A stretch of 41,869 nucleotides of DNA. Source: Sulfoacidibacillus thermotolerans. GTDB lineage: Bacteria > Bacillota > Bacilli > Alicyclobacillales > SLC66. The translations under genes were made by a program, and so were the position numbers. Positions 24,466 through 33,948 of the stretch are shown one piece after another; position 1 is the first letter of the stretch; each line of letters begins with the position of its first letter. The stretch spans positions 1-41,869 of the forward strand of contig NZ_MPDK01000024.1 in NCBI RefSeq assembly GCF_003144315.1. The letters are read 5' to 3'. The notes beneath the pieces are model-generated. The model was given only the letters and a program-made list of their open reading frames with translations. It was not told the origin of the DNA and ran no database searches.

Positions 24466-26214
24466 ATCGAAGACCCTAAGCATCTATTGCGACAATACCT
24501 CATCACTAAAAAATGGTCTTATACTACTGCGATTTTCTCCATCATTTTATCAGAAATTGTTTCCGTACAGTTTCCGCATGTATTAGGTGAATTCACAGAT
24601 GCACTCTCTCGCGGGGCATTGACTTCCGTTCTCATTGCGCATTATGCGTTCGAATTACTTGTAATCGGCATACTCTATGTGTTGCTTTATGGCGTAGGGC
24701 AAATGCTAAATGGACGCAGTGGACGGATCTTTGAGTATCAGTTAAGAAAGAGACTGTTTGAACATTGGGAAAGTTTATCTACTGATTATTATCAACAGCG
24801 CAGTATTGGGGACTTGTTAAATCATGCGATGAACGATGTGCGCGCTGTGCGTGAAGCCCTTTCTGGCGGGGCAAATATTCTCACGAACGCAGTGTTTTTA
24901 TTGCTTGCTACGCTTTATATGACGTTTACAACAATCAGCGTACAGTTGACCTTTATCAGTATGATCCCCATTTTACTTGTTCCCGTTTTAGTCGTCTGGT
25001 TTGGTCCAAAGATCCGGACTGCATCGCGTGAAGTGCAAGAAGCGCTTTCTGCGATGGCAGAGTTTACAGAGGAAAGTCTGTCGGCTGTTCGTTTGATCAA
25101 AGCCACCGCGAGTGAAGAAGTTGAGGCGCAACGCTTTTCTCGTAAGGTTCAGGAAATCGTGAAGCGGCAAATGCACATGGTCAAACGCAGTGCGATTTTT
25201 CAGTCCAGCATCCCATTACTTGGATCTCTAAGTTTTTCTATCGCCTTGCTCTATGGAGGGTTATTGACCGTTTCGCACAAGATTTTGTTAGGTCAATTTG
25301 TAGCGTTTACGCTGTATTTGGCGATGATTATTACACCATTGCAGCAAATTGGCTTTGTCATCAATAACTTTCAACGCGCTTCGGCGTCGCTTGCGCGTTT
25401 GCGCGTATTATTAAGCGCTCGTCCTTCGGTCGTCGATTCGAAAACGGCGATTTCGTTGCCTCATGTGCAGGGGGCAATTGAAGTGAAACTCGATTTTTTC
25501 CGGTACCCTAATAGCGAACATAAGGTTCTTGAAGGGATTGCTTTTTCTGTTCAGCCAGGACAGACCATTGGCATTGTTGGGCGGACGGGGGCAGGCAAAA
25601 CGACGTTGGCAAACTTGCTCTTACGCGTTTTTGATCCGCCACGAGGTGCGATTTTTATTGATGGAGTTGACATTCGCGATGTAGTGCTGCGCGATTTGCG
25701 CACTGCGATCGCTTATGTTCCGCAAGATGGGTTTCTATTTTCGACTACGATCGCAGAAAACATAGGGTTTGCTAAAGCGGAGGCTACACCTTCAGAACTT
25801 ATGCAAGCGGCAAAAGATGCAATGGTTTACGAAGAGATTGTGCGATTTAAGGAAGGGATGAACACGCAAATCGGAGAGCGCGGCGTGACTCTTTCAGGGG
25901 GGCAAAAACAGCGTGTGGCAATTGCTCGGGCATTGATCAAGAATGCACCGATCATGATTCTTGATGACAGCCTGTCTGCAGTGGATATGAATACAGAAAA
26001 GATGTTGATTACGCGTTTAAAGCAGCTTAGGACGAAGAAAACGACACTGATTATCGCTCATCGCTTATCGGCAGTGTTTCACGCTGATCAGATTCTGGTT
26101 TTGGATGAGGGACGCATCGTTGAACGAGGAACGCATGAGGAGTTACTACAGCGTTTTGGCATCTATCGAACCTTGTATGATTTGCAACAAGGGGAGCAGG
26201 GGGTGACAGTGTGA
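24466..26214 (+). CDS. heterodimeric ABC exporter subunit with degenerate catalytic site (BmrC/YheI-like)
   Basis: A half transporter: six-helix domain (about 1-310) and ATPase domain. Walker A GRTGAGKTT (about residue 372), signature LSGGQKQRVAIARAL and Walker B IMILDDSLSAVD are seen. The catalytic Glu after Walker B is Asp, as in the degenerate half of heterodimeric multidrug exporters. The start is unclear: the family-like N-terminus IEDPKHLLRQYL begins at ATC 24466, 5 bp after GGGAGGGAG, and no ATG, GTG or TTG is in frame there; TTG 24487 lacks a ribosome site. It overlaps the partner gene by 4 bp. Confidence 0.9.
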   Translation: MEDPKHLLRQYLITKKWSYTTAIFSIILSEIVSVQFPHVLGEFTDALSRGALTSVLIAHYAFELLVIGILYVLLYGVGQMLNGRSGRIFEYQLRKRLFEHWESLSTDYYQQRSIGDLLNHAMNDVRAVREALSGGANILTNAVFLLLATLYMTFTTISVQLTFISMIPILLVPVLVVWFGPKIRTASREVQEALSAMAEFTEESLSAVRLIKATASEEVEAQRFSRKVQEIVKRQMHMVKRSAIFQSSIPLLGSLSFSIALLYGGLLTVSHKILLGQFVAFTLYLAMIITPLQQIGFVINNFQRASASLARLRVLLSARPSVVDSKTAISLPHVQGAIEVKLDFFRYPNSEHKVLEGIAFSVQPGQTIGIVGRTGAGKTTLANLLLRVFDPPRGAIFIDGVDIRDVVLRDLRTAIAYVPQDGFLFSTTIAENIGFAKAEATPSELMQAAKDAMVYEEIVRFKEGMNTQIGERGVTLSGGQKQRVAIARALIKNAPIMILDDSLSAVDMNTEKMLITRLKQLRTKKTTLIIAHRLSAVFHADQILVLDEGRIVERGTHEELLQRFGIYRTLYDLQQGEQGVTV

Positions 26215-28013
26215 AGAGGAATGCAAGCAATGTCAAATCGGGCGTTGCGCGCGAGGGGGCCAACAGCCTGCTGCACTTGCTGCCTTTTGCTCGTCCTTAT
26301 GCACTGCAATTTGTTCTTGTATTTGGCCTAATTGTCATCTACAATGCCACATCGGTGTTACAACCGTATCTCGTAAAGATCGCCATTGACAAAGAAATCT
26401 CTGGCCCTCATATCCACACGCGTGGATTATTTTTGATTACTGGGATCTATGTTTTGGTGGTACTGCTTGGGGTGCTAGCCAACTATCTGCAGATCGTTCT
26501 CCTGCAATATGCAGGGCAGAACATCATCCAAAAAATTCGTTTGGAGCTATTCACGCATATTGAGCGCCAAGCGATGAAATTTTTTGATGGCAATGCAATT
26601 GGTCGCTTGGTCACGCATGTCTCTAGTGACACAGAAACGATTAGTCAATTTTTTACACAGTTCTTTTTAAGTATGGTGCGTGATGGATTGTCGTTGGTGA
26701 TGATTGTTGTCATGATGTTTGCTTTAAATGTGCGCATCGCCTTTTATGCAATGTTTTTGATCCCAATTATTTTTTTGGTTTCCGCCTTATTTCGCAAACG
26801 CCTGCGTATAGCGTATCAGACGACCCGTACGCGACTCTCTAATGTCGTTGCATTCTTAGCGGAAAATCTAGCAGGTGTGCGGATTACGCAAATGTTCCAC
26901 CAGGAATACAGGCAGGCACAGCGCTTTGACGTGTTGAATCGGAGTCATCAGACAGCAAATATTCATGAGTACTATGTATCTGTGCAGTTTAATCGCGTTC
27001 TTGAACTACTAGGCAATGTAGCCGTTGCACTCGTCGTTTGGGTGGGTGGGGGAGAGGTGTTACACAAAGTCATTCTCTTTGGTACGTTGTACGCATTTAT
27101 CAGCTACGTACGACAATTTTTTACACCGATTAACTCACTTACCCAGCAGTGGAATACACTTCAGTCTTCCATGGTGGCAGCCGATCGAGTATTGCGCATT
27201 TTACAGACAAAACCAGCGATTGAGGATCCTTTGCTACCGCAGGAAATCAAGTCAGGACTAGGTAAGATTGTGTTTGATCACGTGACGTTCGCATACAAAC
27301 AAGGAGAAAACGTTTTGCATGACTTGACATTTACCATTGAGCCAGGATCGTTCGTGGGATTTGTAGGAGCGACAGGAGCTGGCAAGAGTTCTGTGATGAG
27401 CTTATTGATGAGGTTTTATGAAGTTTCGGAGGGGCGGATCTTACTTGATGACGTCGATATCAGACACTATCGACAGCAAGATTTGCGTCGCGTGATCGGG
27501 ATTGTGCAGCAAGATGTACAGATTTTTAGCGGGACGGTGCTCGATAATATTCGCTTGTTTCAGACGCAGATCACGGAGGAACAGGTGATTCATGCTGCAA
27601 AGATTGTAGGGGCAGACGACTTTATTTGTAAGTTGCCAAATGGCTATCAGACAAACATTCTTGCGAAAGGAGCAAATCTCTCAATGGGGCAACGTCAACT
27701 GCTTGCCTTTGCCCGCATCGCCGTTCAAAACCCACGCGTACTCATTCTTGATGAAGCGACTGCAAGTCTTGACAGTCAAACTGAGCAGTGGGTGCAACGC
27801 GGGCTTCAGACGCTGGCAGTGGATCGTACAACACTTGTTATTGCACATCGACTCTCCACAGTTCGCGCGGCCGATCAGATTTTCGTGCTAGATCAGGGAC
27901 GTATTGTAGAGACTGGATCACACAGTGAGTTGTTTGCCGCGCGCGGATTGTATCGACAACTATGCGAAAAATCGGGCGTGGAGAGCGCATATGTGTTATC
28001 CACCAATATGTGA
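26211..28013 (+). CDS. heterodimeric ABC exporter subunit with intact Walker B (BmrD/YheH-like)
   Basis: A 600-aa half transporter with six helices (about 30-330) and an ATPase domain: Walker [10 protein letters not shown] (about 385), a non-canonical signature [15 protein letters not shown] (about 489) and Walker [13 protein letters not shown] with the catalytic Glu. Its altered signature faces the partner's weakened Walker B, while its own Walker B faces the partner's normal LSGGQ; this is the expected arrangement of one active and one degenerate ATP site. Substrate is unknown; drugs or lipids are usual. GTG start coupled to the stop of the first subunit. Confidence 0.92.
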   Translation: MKRNASNVKSGVAREGANSLLHLLPFARPYALQFVLVFGLIVIYNATSVLQPYLVKIAIDKEISGPHIHTRGLFLITGIYVLVVLLGVLANYLQIVLLQYAGQNIIQKIRLELFTHIERQAMKFFDGNAIGRLVTHVSSDTETISQFFTQFFLSMVRDGLSLVMIVVMMFALNVRIAFYAMFLIPIIFLVSALFRKRLRIAYQTTRTRLSNVVAFLAENLAGVRITQMFHQEYRQAQRFDVLNRSHQTANIHEYYVSVQFNRVLELLGNVAVALVVWVGGGEVLHKVILFGTLYAFISYVRQFFTPINSLTQQWNTLQSSMVAADRVLRILQTKPAIEDPLLPQEIKSGLGKIVFDHVTFAYKQGENVLHDLTFTIEPGSFVGFVGATGAGKSSVMSLLMRFYEVSEGRILLDDVDIRHYRQQDLRRVIGIVQQDVQIFSGTVLDNIRLFQTQITEEQVIHAAKIVGADDFICKLPNGYQTNILAKGANLSMGQRQLLAFARIAVQNPRVLILDEATASLDSQTEQWVQRGLQTLAVDRTTLVIAHRLSTVRAADQIFVLDQGRIVETGSHSELFAARGLYRQLCEKSGVESAYVLSTNM

Positions 28014-29090
28014 CATCTCGACTTTCGGGAGTTTGGGAGTTGACGCTGAACGCAGTTCTGAGTAATGGTCACTGCGCACATGCCAGATCTGCTTTAGCAC
28101 GGCAGTTATTTCTTCGTCGCTTGTGCCACTGCGCAACAAACTTCGCAAGTCATGACCTTGCCCTGCAAAGAGACACGTATAAAGTTGCCCTTCTGACGAG
28201 AGGCGGGCACGCGTGCATCCGCCGCAAAAAGCGCGAGTGACCGATGCGATGACGCCGATCTCACCTTGCCCATCGACATAGCGATAGCGTGTGGCAACCT
28301 CACCTGGGCGATTTGGAGCAAGTGCTTCAAGTGGCCAGCGCCGTCCGATTGTATCGAGAATTTCCGCAGCGGTTACTACGTCATCCATACGCCAACCGTT
28401 GCTATTGCCAACGTCCATATACTCAATAAAGCGCAGGATATGCGGTGTGGAGCGAAAGTGTTCTGCCATTGTAACGATACTTTGATCATTTACATTGCGC
28501 TTGACCACCATGTTGACTTTGACGGGGGATAAACCCACGTCAGATGCGATGGCGATTGCTTCTAGTACTTTAGCGACAGGAAAATGCACGTCATTCATGC
28601 GGGTAAATACTTCGTCATCCAATGCATCAAGGCTCACCGTGATCCGTCGCAACCCCGCGTCTTTGAGAGTTTGGGCGAGTTTTGGTGTAAGTAGAGAGCC
28701 ATTTGTCGTAAGTGCGATATCCGTGATGCCGTCAATCTTTGCGATCATGTCGATGAGTTTCCATAAATCGCGCCGCAAAAGCGGTTCTCCACCAGTCAAA
28801 CGCACCTTTGTTACGCCAAGTTTTGCAAACTGGAAAACGAGTCGCGTAATCTCTTCAAAGGAAAGCAATTCACTGTGCGGTAAAAAGGCGAAATTTGGGC
28901 CGAATCGTTCCTTTGGCATGCAGTATGTGCATCGGAAATTGCATCGATCCGTTACAGAAATGCGCAAATCGCGCAGCGGACGTGAAAATTCGTCTACAAG
29001 CGGCAAGGACTTTTGCTGGAGGTCGGACGGTTTCGTGAACTCTTTACTGGCAGTAAGTTTGTCGTGGTGAGGATGTTTTGCAGTTTCCAC
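27996..29090 (-). CDS. moaA: GTP 3',8-cyclase MoaA (molybdenum cofactor step 1)
   Basis: A 364-aa radical SAM enzyme. The first cluster motif CNFRCTYC gives C50, C54, C57; the [10 protein letters not shown] motif binds SAM; the second cluster is in the C-terminal [18 protein letters not shown]. The chain ends GG, as needed for activity in MoaA. With MoaC it makes cyclic pyranopterin. There are about 35 residues before the core, longer than usual. GTG 29090 is chosen because GAGGAGG lies 8 bp before it; an upstream ATG at 29141 has no ribosome site. It overlaps the exporter gene by 18 bp tail to tail. Confidence 0.92.
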   Translation of the reverse strand: METAKHPHHDKLTASKEFTKPSDLQQKSLPLVDEFSRPLRDLRISVTDRCNFRCTYCMPKERFGPNFAFLPHSELLSFEEITRLVFQFAKLGVTKVRLTGGEPLLRRDLWKLIDMIAKIDGITDIALTTNGSLLTPKLAQTLKDAGLRRITVSLDALDDEVFTRMNDVHFPVAKVLEAIAIASDVGLSPVKVNMVVKRNVNDQSIVTMAEHFRSTPHILRFIEYMDVGNSNGWRMDDVVTAAEILDTIGRRWPLEALAPNRPGEVATRYRYVDGQGEIGVIASVTRAFCGGCTRARLSSEGQLYTCLFAGQGHDLRSLLRSGTSDEEITAVLKQIWHVRSDHYSELRSASTPKLPKVEMSHIGG

Positions 29091-29202
29091 TTCCGATTCC
29101 TCCTCGTCAGTGTGCAAATACAGTTGCCTTGTTCTCATCATACTGATCGCAAGTAGACATCGTCAAGCAAAGGAAGCGGTGAGATGAGTGAAACAAGTCC
29201 TT

Positions 29203-29388
29203 CTATACAAACGCGCCAAATACAAACTCAAGCCATGTACCGACGGCTCCTGCGATGATTGCACAAGCAAAGAGAACAAGCAAGGCAAGCGATCTGAATT
29301 CACGTTTGCGCCACAAGTGTGGCACGAGCGGTGCGGTCATCAAAAGGGCAATTAGTCCCGGAAAGATGTAATTAAGGACAGCTACCAC
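29203..29388 (-). CDS. small two-helix membrane protein, candidate germinant-receptor D subunit
   Basis: A 61-aa protein with two hydrophobic helices (VLNYIFPGLIALLMTAPLV and SLALLVLFACAIIAGAVG) joined by a basic loop (HLWRKREFR). It starts at GTG 29388 with GGGGA about 9 bp upstream, 60 bp after the gerC-type gene on the same strand. Some ger operons carry a D gene of this size and topology that modulates germination, so this is a reasonable reading from context; sequence identity was not tested. Confidence 0.55.
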   Translation of the reverse strand: MVAVLNYIFPGLIALLMTAPLVPHLWRKREFRSLALLVLFACAIIAGAVGTWLEFVFGAFV

Positions 29389-29448
29389 AAAACGAATCCC
29401 CTTTGCAGTCTATCTATCTGTTGGTTCTTGAGATCGCGATAGCACTTT

Positions 29449-30744
29449 TTACTGCGCACCAAAAGGTGCTCGTTGCTTTCCGAAATTTGTAATTTCGATT
29501 TCGTATTGAACGATGAAACGTGCTTTATTGAAATGTTTTGTATAGTTGAACTGTCTCCAACTTTTTTCAGTTAAAAATCTCCATTTTATCGCGGGATAGA
29601 GTCCGATCGGGTCACCGCGAAACTCCTTTTGACAGCGATGTAACAACTTCACGGTTTCATGTTGCAGTTTTTGATCAAATACGCGTTCGAGCAAGCGGCG
29701 TTGCTTCGTGTCTTGTACATAATTGATCTCTGCTGTTGTGCTGTCTAATGTCGCGTCAAGCGGGACGTGGATGATGAAATGCAGTTGACCATGATCAAGG
29801 TGTGCGCGGATTCGCGGTCCAATAATCTGACGCAACAACAGGGTATTGCGACGGTCTGAGTGGTGGATGTCGGGCAACTCCATTAAAAAAGTGCCTATTT
29901 TTCGTTGCAGCAACAGCACGATGCGTGTCTCTTGTCCAGTCAATCTTCCTGCGGCGCGGTCGCCGCGATAGATCTCAGCGCCGATATACTGCAGCGGGTC
30001 ATCGCCATTTTTTATTGGGAACTGTCCTGCGATTCGATTTTCAGACTGGTTAGTACTTTCTCCAGAGGAGGATTGTTTGTTGAGAGCGACAAGCCCCGTA
30101 AACGCTAAGGTGTCGCCAGACTCATTGGCAATCAAGAAATCATTGAGTGTTTCAACAGGGAGAAATCCTGTAAAAGTGTGTTGGTTGCGCATGTTCTCAA
30201 TAAAATCTAGACTCGTAGAACCGAGTTTACTCAGATTAGCCCGTATCGTGTCGCTTGCATCATCGAGTGAAGTGACTAATAAGATGTCACGCCGATAACT
30301 GCGCGATCGCACCATCCCTTCTAATACGCGTGCAACGTCATTTTTCTTAGCGAAACTTTCTGAGATAATCGTTACTTTTAACTGTTGTGAGGTGATCATG
30401 CGGTCACTGCTGACATTGGCGATATTTTCGGCAACGCCAAATGAAGGAGCTTGAAACGTTGTGACAAGCGGTTTATGAACACCAGAGTGCTTAGGGGATT
30501 CAGTTGCGGGCGTAAAAAATTGGTAAGTAATCTTCAAGTTATTGTGTTTTCCTTTGTCAATCCCAATGACGGTGATGAACGCTAAGCTCTCGAGTTCATG
30601 GTTATCCCAACAACCTCCTAGGAACACACTGGCAAGACAGATCAAAAGAATTCGTCTGAATTGAATTCTGCGTTTGGATTTACGGTTGTACTGTGGCTGC
30701 GTCGGGGGCTGCTTGCTGTTCGGCGCTGGGGTTTTGCCCACCAT
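29449..30744 (-). CDS. gerAC: spore germination lipoprotein, GerAC family
   Basis: A 431-aa Ger(x)C lipoprotein. A long Pro/Lys-rich cytoplasmic leader (30 residues) precedes the signal helix RILLICLASVFLGGC; Cys45 is the lipidation site, followed by WDNHELESLAFITVIGIDK, typical for the family. It is the outer-face subunit of a nutrient germinant receptor in the spore inner membrane. The start ATG 30744 has GGAGGAA about 9 bp upstream and lies inside the B gene, overlapping it by 65 bp. Confidence 0.92.
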   Translation of the reverse strand: MVGKTPAPNSKQPPTQPQYNRKSKRRIQFRRILLICLASVFLGGCWDNHELESLAFITVIGIDKGKHNNLKITYQFFTPATESPKHSGVHKPLVTTFQAPSFGVAENIANVSSDRMITSQQLKVTIISESFAKKNDVARVLEGMVRSRSYRRDILLVTSLDDASDTIRANLSKLGSTSLDFIENMRNQHTFTGFLPVETLNDFLIANESGDTLAFTGLVALNKQSSSGESTNQSENRIAGQFPIKNGDDPLQYIGAEIYRGDRAAGRLTGQETRIVLLLQRKIGTFLMELPDIHHSDRRNTLLLRQIIGPRIRAHLDHGQLHFIIHVPLDATLDSTTAEINYVQDTKQRRLLERVFDQKLQHETVKLLHRCQKEFRGDPIGLYPAIKWRFLTEKSWRQFNYTKHFNKARFIVQYEIEITNFGKQRAPFGAQ

Positions 30745-31831
30745 TTGGTTTATTCCTCCACTTCTTTAGATATCCCACGATTAGAAATAAGATTGCAATG
30801 CCACCATAGAAAGGGAACCCGCGTTTCTCCAACATGATGTCTTTAAAGTCAATGGCATCCGACAGTGTGGGGGGAAGCAAGGCACCATAGTAGATCATGG
30901 CACCGATCGATGGGGCAAAGCGGCGAAAGTGCGGCGTGCGTGCAACGCTTGCTGCCATCAGGGAAAGGACGTAAAGCAGTAAGCTAAGGCGCGCAAAAGT
31001 GACAGCGAGCCAAGTTACAGCGTATACAGCTTCAATATGTTGAATGAATCTACCAAAATAGATTAACTTTGCAAGTTCGATAAACGGGAAAAACAGATGA
31101 TCGTCGATTGGATAAGGAAAGACAAGTTGGATAATTACCAGGCCAATTGCACCAAACAGGATAGAGATTCCGGCAATTATATAAAAGCTATTGCGAAACG
31201 AACGATAGCTGCGAACATATGGACGCAGCATCAGATATACGAGATATTCGCCGAAAAATCCTGAGTGCAAAACACCTTGCTTAAGTAATTGGGGAATGCC
31301 CGGACCAAGAAGTGGGGGCATGTAATCGATGTTAATCAGTGTAAAAGAAATGGCGATCAGGGAGAGAATCACGACCATCATAAGCGCGAACATGATGAGA
31401 TTTGTACGTCCGAGCACTTCGATGCCGTAATACGCCGGGATGATCATGGCGACAATTGACAAAAACAACACGAGGTTGGGAGGCGTGGTCGGCAAAAAGA
31501 CAACGCGAATTTGTTCGATGTCATAGTAGACGTTCATCGCCAGATCAAGTAACAGGGAGGTAAAAAGCGAAAAGCCAAAGAGGCTACCCATTACTCCGCC
31601 AAATGTGTCAATGAGTAAGTCGATCAGATTTTTATTTGGGTCTTTAAAAAGGGGCAATTGCAGTGCCACAATGGTTACGATTCCGATTTCTCCGACGAGC
31701 ATCAACAGTTCTGGGGCGCTGTGGCCCCAGTGAATGAGAATCAGGATCGCTGAATCAAGACCTTTGCCGATGATAATAATCAACATGATCGCGATTAATT
31801 GCATGGAGCTGATGTGACCATCTTTGATCAT
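30680..31831 (-). CDS. gerAB: spore germination protein, GerAB family
   Basis: A 383-aa membrane protein with about ten helices of the APC superfamily; GerAB proteins bind the germinant. The family N-terminus GHISSMQLIAIMLIIIIGKG and the loop DLAMNVYYDIEQIRVVFLP are recognisable. The C-terminal tail is hydrophilic (NGGQNPSAEQQAAPDAATVQ) and is encoded in the overlap with gerAC. ATG overlaps the stop of the A gene by 4 bp (ATGA), with AAGGAG 8 bp upstream. Confidence 0.9.
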   Translation of the reverse strand: MIKDGHISSMQLIAIMLIIIIGKGLDSAILILIHWGHSAPELLMLVGEIGIVTIVALQLPLFKDPNKNLIDLLIDTFGGVMGSLFGFSLFTSLLLDLAMNVYYDIEQIRVVFLPTTPPNLVLFLSIVAMIIPAYYGIEVLGRTNLIMFALMMVVILSLIAISFTLINIDYMPPLLGPGIPQLLKQGVLHSGFFGEYLVYLMLRPYVRSYRSFRNSFYIIAGISILFGAIGLVIIQLVFPYPIDDHLFFPFIELAKLIYFGRFIQHIEAVYAVTWLAVTFARLSLLLYVLSLMAASVARTPHFRRFAPSIGAMIYYGALLPPTLSDAIDFKDIMLEKRGFPFYGGIAILFLIVGYLKKWRNKPNGGQNPSAEQQAAPDAATVQP

Positions 31832-33741
31832 TCACGGGTCTCCTTTTGTTTCGCGCTATTCTTCGCTGTTACAGGTGCTTTCGCTTGGTTTGACGCGTCT
31901 TCTAGTAAGTCATCTTGTTCTAAAATTTTCGGTTGATCGGTTGGCAAAGTACGCAAAGAAGCTGGTCGTGTCTTGTAGGCGAGAACAGATTTGCGCAAAA
32001 ATCCTTCTTCTTTACTGCGCAAAGGAGCGAGTGGAGTGAGATAAGGCAAGCCAAATGACTGCATCGAACTCATATAGACGACCATGAGACTAAACATCAA
32101 GGCAATGCCAAAAAAACCAAAAAAGAAGCTGTCAATCGTAAAGCTATAACGCAGAATGCGAAACGCGTAGCCGATCGATTGGTTGGGGATGGCGTAGGAA
32201 CCAAGTCCAGTCAAAGCGACGACAATGACGACGACAGGACTTACGAGGTTCGCGTCGACTGCAGATTGACCTAAAATCAATGCACCGACAATCCCGATCG
32301 TTGAACCGATGACATGTGGAACGCGAACGCTCGCCTCGCGAATCAGTTCAAAGGACAATTCGAGAATCAATACTTCCACAATGGTTGGGAAAGGAAGATT
32401 TTGACGCGCGGCGGTCATTGCGATCAATAGGTCAGATGGGATCATTTCTTGCTGAAAATTGGTAAGTCCTACATACACACCAGGTAATATGAGTGCGATG
32501 AGCAGCGCGATAAAGCGGATGAAACGCAAAAAATTCGCATACCAGACGCGAAGCTCGGCGTCTTCAGCAGTTGTCAGTTGCATCCAAAATGTCGCAGGTG
32601 CAATGATGGCGAGTGGCACATTGTCTACGAGTACCGCAACCTGGCCTTGTGCGATATAGCGCGCGCACAGATCGGGGCGTTCTGTGTAGATGAGAGTTGG
32701 GAAGATCGAGCGCCAATGATCTTCTAGATACTGCTCAACCAATCCTGAGGCGACGAGTGGGACTGGACCGATATTGGCGATTCGGCGGTGCATTTCTGCG
32801 AGCAGGCGCGGATTTGTGACGTGTGTCATCGAGCATACACAAACGCGTGTACGGGCTGTGTCTTTGAGCGTGATTGATTCGAGAACTAGGTCTGGACAAC
32901 GCAAAATCCGGCGCAATTGCGACATATTGCCCTCAATGCTCTCTGTAAATGCTTCTTGGGCACCACGAATCACCATTTCATTGACTGGCATAGAGATGGA
33001 GCGCTTTTCAAAGCGTGAAAAAGAGCAGACAAGCGCCTCTGCCATGCCTAAGAAAAGGACGACATTGCCTTCGATCACCGCGTCAGCAAGTTTTGGCAGC
33101 TCGTTTTCCAGAGTATATTGCCTACAAGGCAGACGTGCAGCAAGTTCTTCCATATGATGAATGGGTTCCTCAAGATGAACGATTGATGTGAGAATGAAGT
33201 CTTCAAATTCTTTGGTATCAATCGCAATATGGGAGAATGCAGTCACTACTTTTTGCTTCGCTTTTGTGTAATGCGTGACAAAATGAATGTCTGTATTGCG
33301 CGGATAATGCAATAAGCGTTGCAAATACTCGACTTGATCAGAAAATGTGAGAGGGAGGTGATGTTTTTTTTCCGCATCGTCCAAGTGTTTCATTGGATTA
33401 TAGGTTGTTCCGCGTTCTTCGCCAACTTTTTTCTGACGACGTTCGACAATGCTCATTCGTTTGAGATCATGAATAGGGATCGCCTGATCGAGGCGTTTAG
33501 GTGTTTTCTTTTCCTGGTTATGTTTCTCTGCTTTGGGAGGAGCAGAGGAGGGGGAGGAGTTTTTTGTGATTTTATTTTCTTTTGCAGACGAGGGGGACGG
33601 TGACTCGTTGGCGCTTGTGCTTTGCTTTTGTATCCCTTCTCGATCACTTGCGGAAGGACTTAAGCTAAAGCGGGTGCGATAAGTTGACTCGCTTTCGGAT
33701 AACTTCACGATCCAGCGGAGTATCTCCTGAAATGCGTTCAC
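31828..33741 (-). CDS. gerAA: spore germination protein, GerAA family
   Basis: A 637-aa A subunit of a nutrient germinant receptor. The family core begins near residue 135 (LTFSDQVEYLQRLLHYPRNTDI) and has a cytoplasmic domain, then about five helices from 390 to 560 (IRFIALLIALILPGVYVGL; FPTIVEVLILELSFELIREA). Before the core there is an unusual 130-residue hydrophilic region rich in Ser, Pro, Lys and Glu, predicted disordered by eye. GTG 33741 has GGGAGGA 8 bp upstream. It is the first gene of an A-B-C operon read leftward. Confidence 0.92.
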   Translation of the reverse strand: MNAFQEILRWIVKLSESESTYRTRFSLSPSASDREGIQKQSTSANESPSPSSAKENKITKNSSPSSAPPKAEKHNQEKKTPKRLDQAIPIHDLKRMSIVERRQKKVGEERGTTYNPMKHLDDAEKKHHLPLTFSDQVEYLQRLLHYPRNTDIHFVTHYTKAKQKVVTAFSHIAIDTKEFEDFILTSIVHLEEPIHHMEELAARLPCRQYTLENELPKLADAVIEGNVVLFLGMAEALVCSFSRFEKRSISMPVNEMVIRGAQEAFTESIEGNMSQLRRILRCPDLVLESITLKDTARTRVCVCSMTHVTNPRLLAEMHRRIANIGPVPLVASGLVEQYLEDHWRSIFPTLIYTERPDLCARYIAQGQVAVLVDNVPLAIIAPATFWMQLTTAEDAELRVWYANFLRFIRFIALLIALILPGVYVGLTNFQQEMIPSDLLIAMTAARQNLPFPTIVEVLILELSFELIREASVRVPHVIGSTIGIVGALILGQSAVDANLVSPVVVIVVALTGLGSYAIPNQSIGYAFRILRYSFTIDSFFFGFFGIALMFSLMVVYMSSMQSFGLPYLTPLAPLRSKEEGFLRKSVLAYKTRPASLRTLPTDQPKILEQDDLLEDASNQAKAPVTAKNSAKQKETRE

Positions 33742-33806
33742 CGTATATTCCTCCCGATCAGCCGTTAGATGTCAGTTTCGCCTCAGTAGTGGGTGTCTTG
33801 CACTAC

Positions 33807-33827
33807 GTTACCCAATTTATGGGTGAC
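33807..33827. repeat. hairpin/operator-like dyad before gerAA
   Basis: GTTACCCA (33807-33814) and TGGGTGAC (33820-33827) pair with one wobble around ATTTA. It is in the 207-bp divergent space between gerAA and the next plus-strand gene, where the operon promoter must lie. No T run follows. Confidence 0.4.
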
Positions 33828-33948
33828 TTATGTGTCAAAGCAAGTGTTTTGAAAGTAGAGCGTCTATACGTTTTATTGCTTGAAGACATAAGATAAAAGG
33901 AGACAGAGGCCACCTAATACCTGTCCTTTACGCAAGGGAGGGGGGACA

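Noticed and set aside
28495-29070. 191-codon plus-strand open frame opposite moaA
   Set aside because: It is fully antisense to a gene with intact radical SAM motifs, is rich in Ser/Arg as expected for an antisense shadow, and has no ribosome site.
32774-33157. 127-codon plus-strand frame opposite gerAA
   Set aside because: Antisense shadow of a well-supported gene; no ribosome site and skewed Arg/Ser composition.
33735-33896. 54-codon plus-strand frame (MRSPYIPPDQ...) in the space before gerAA
   Set aside because: GGAG is 11 bp from the ATG, the frame overlaps the gerAA start and lies across the region that must hold the ger promoter; no family likeness. Conservation could revive it.
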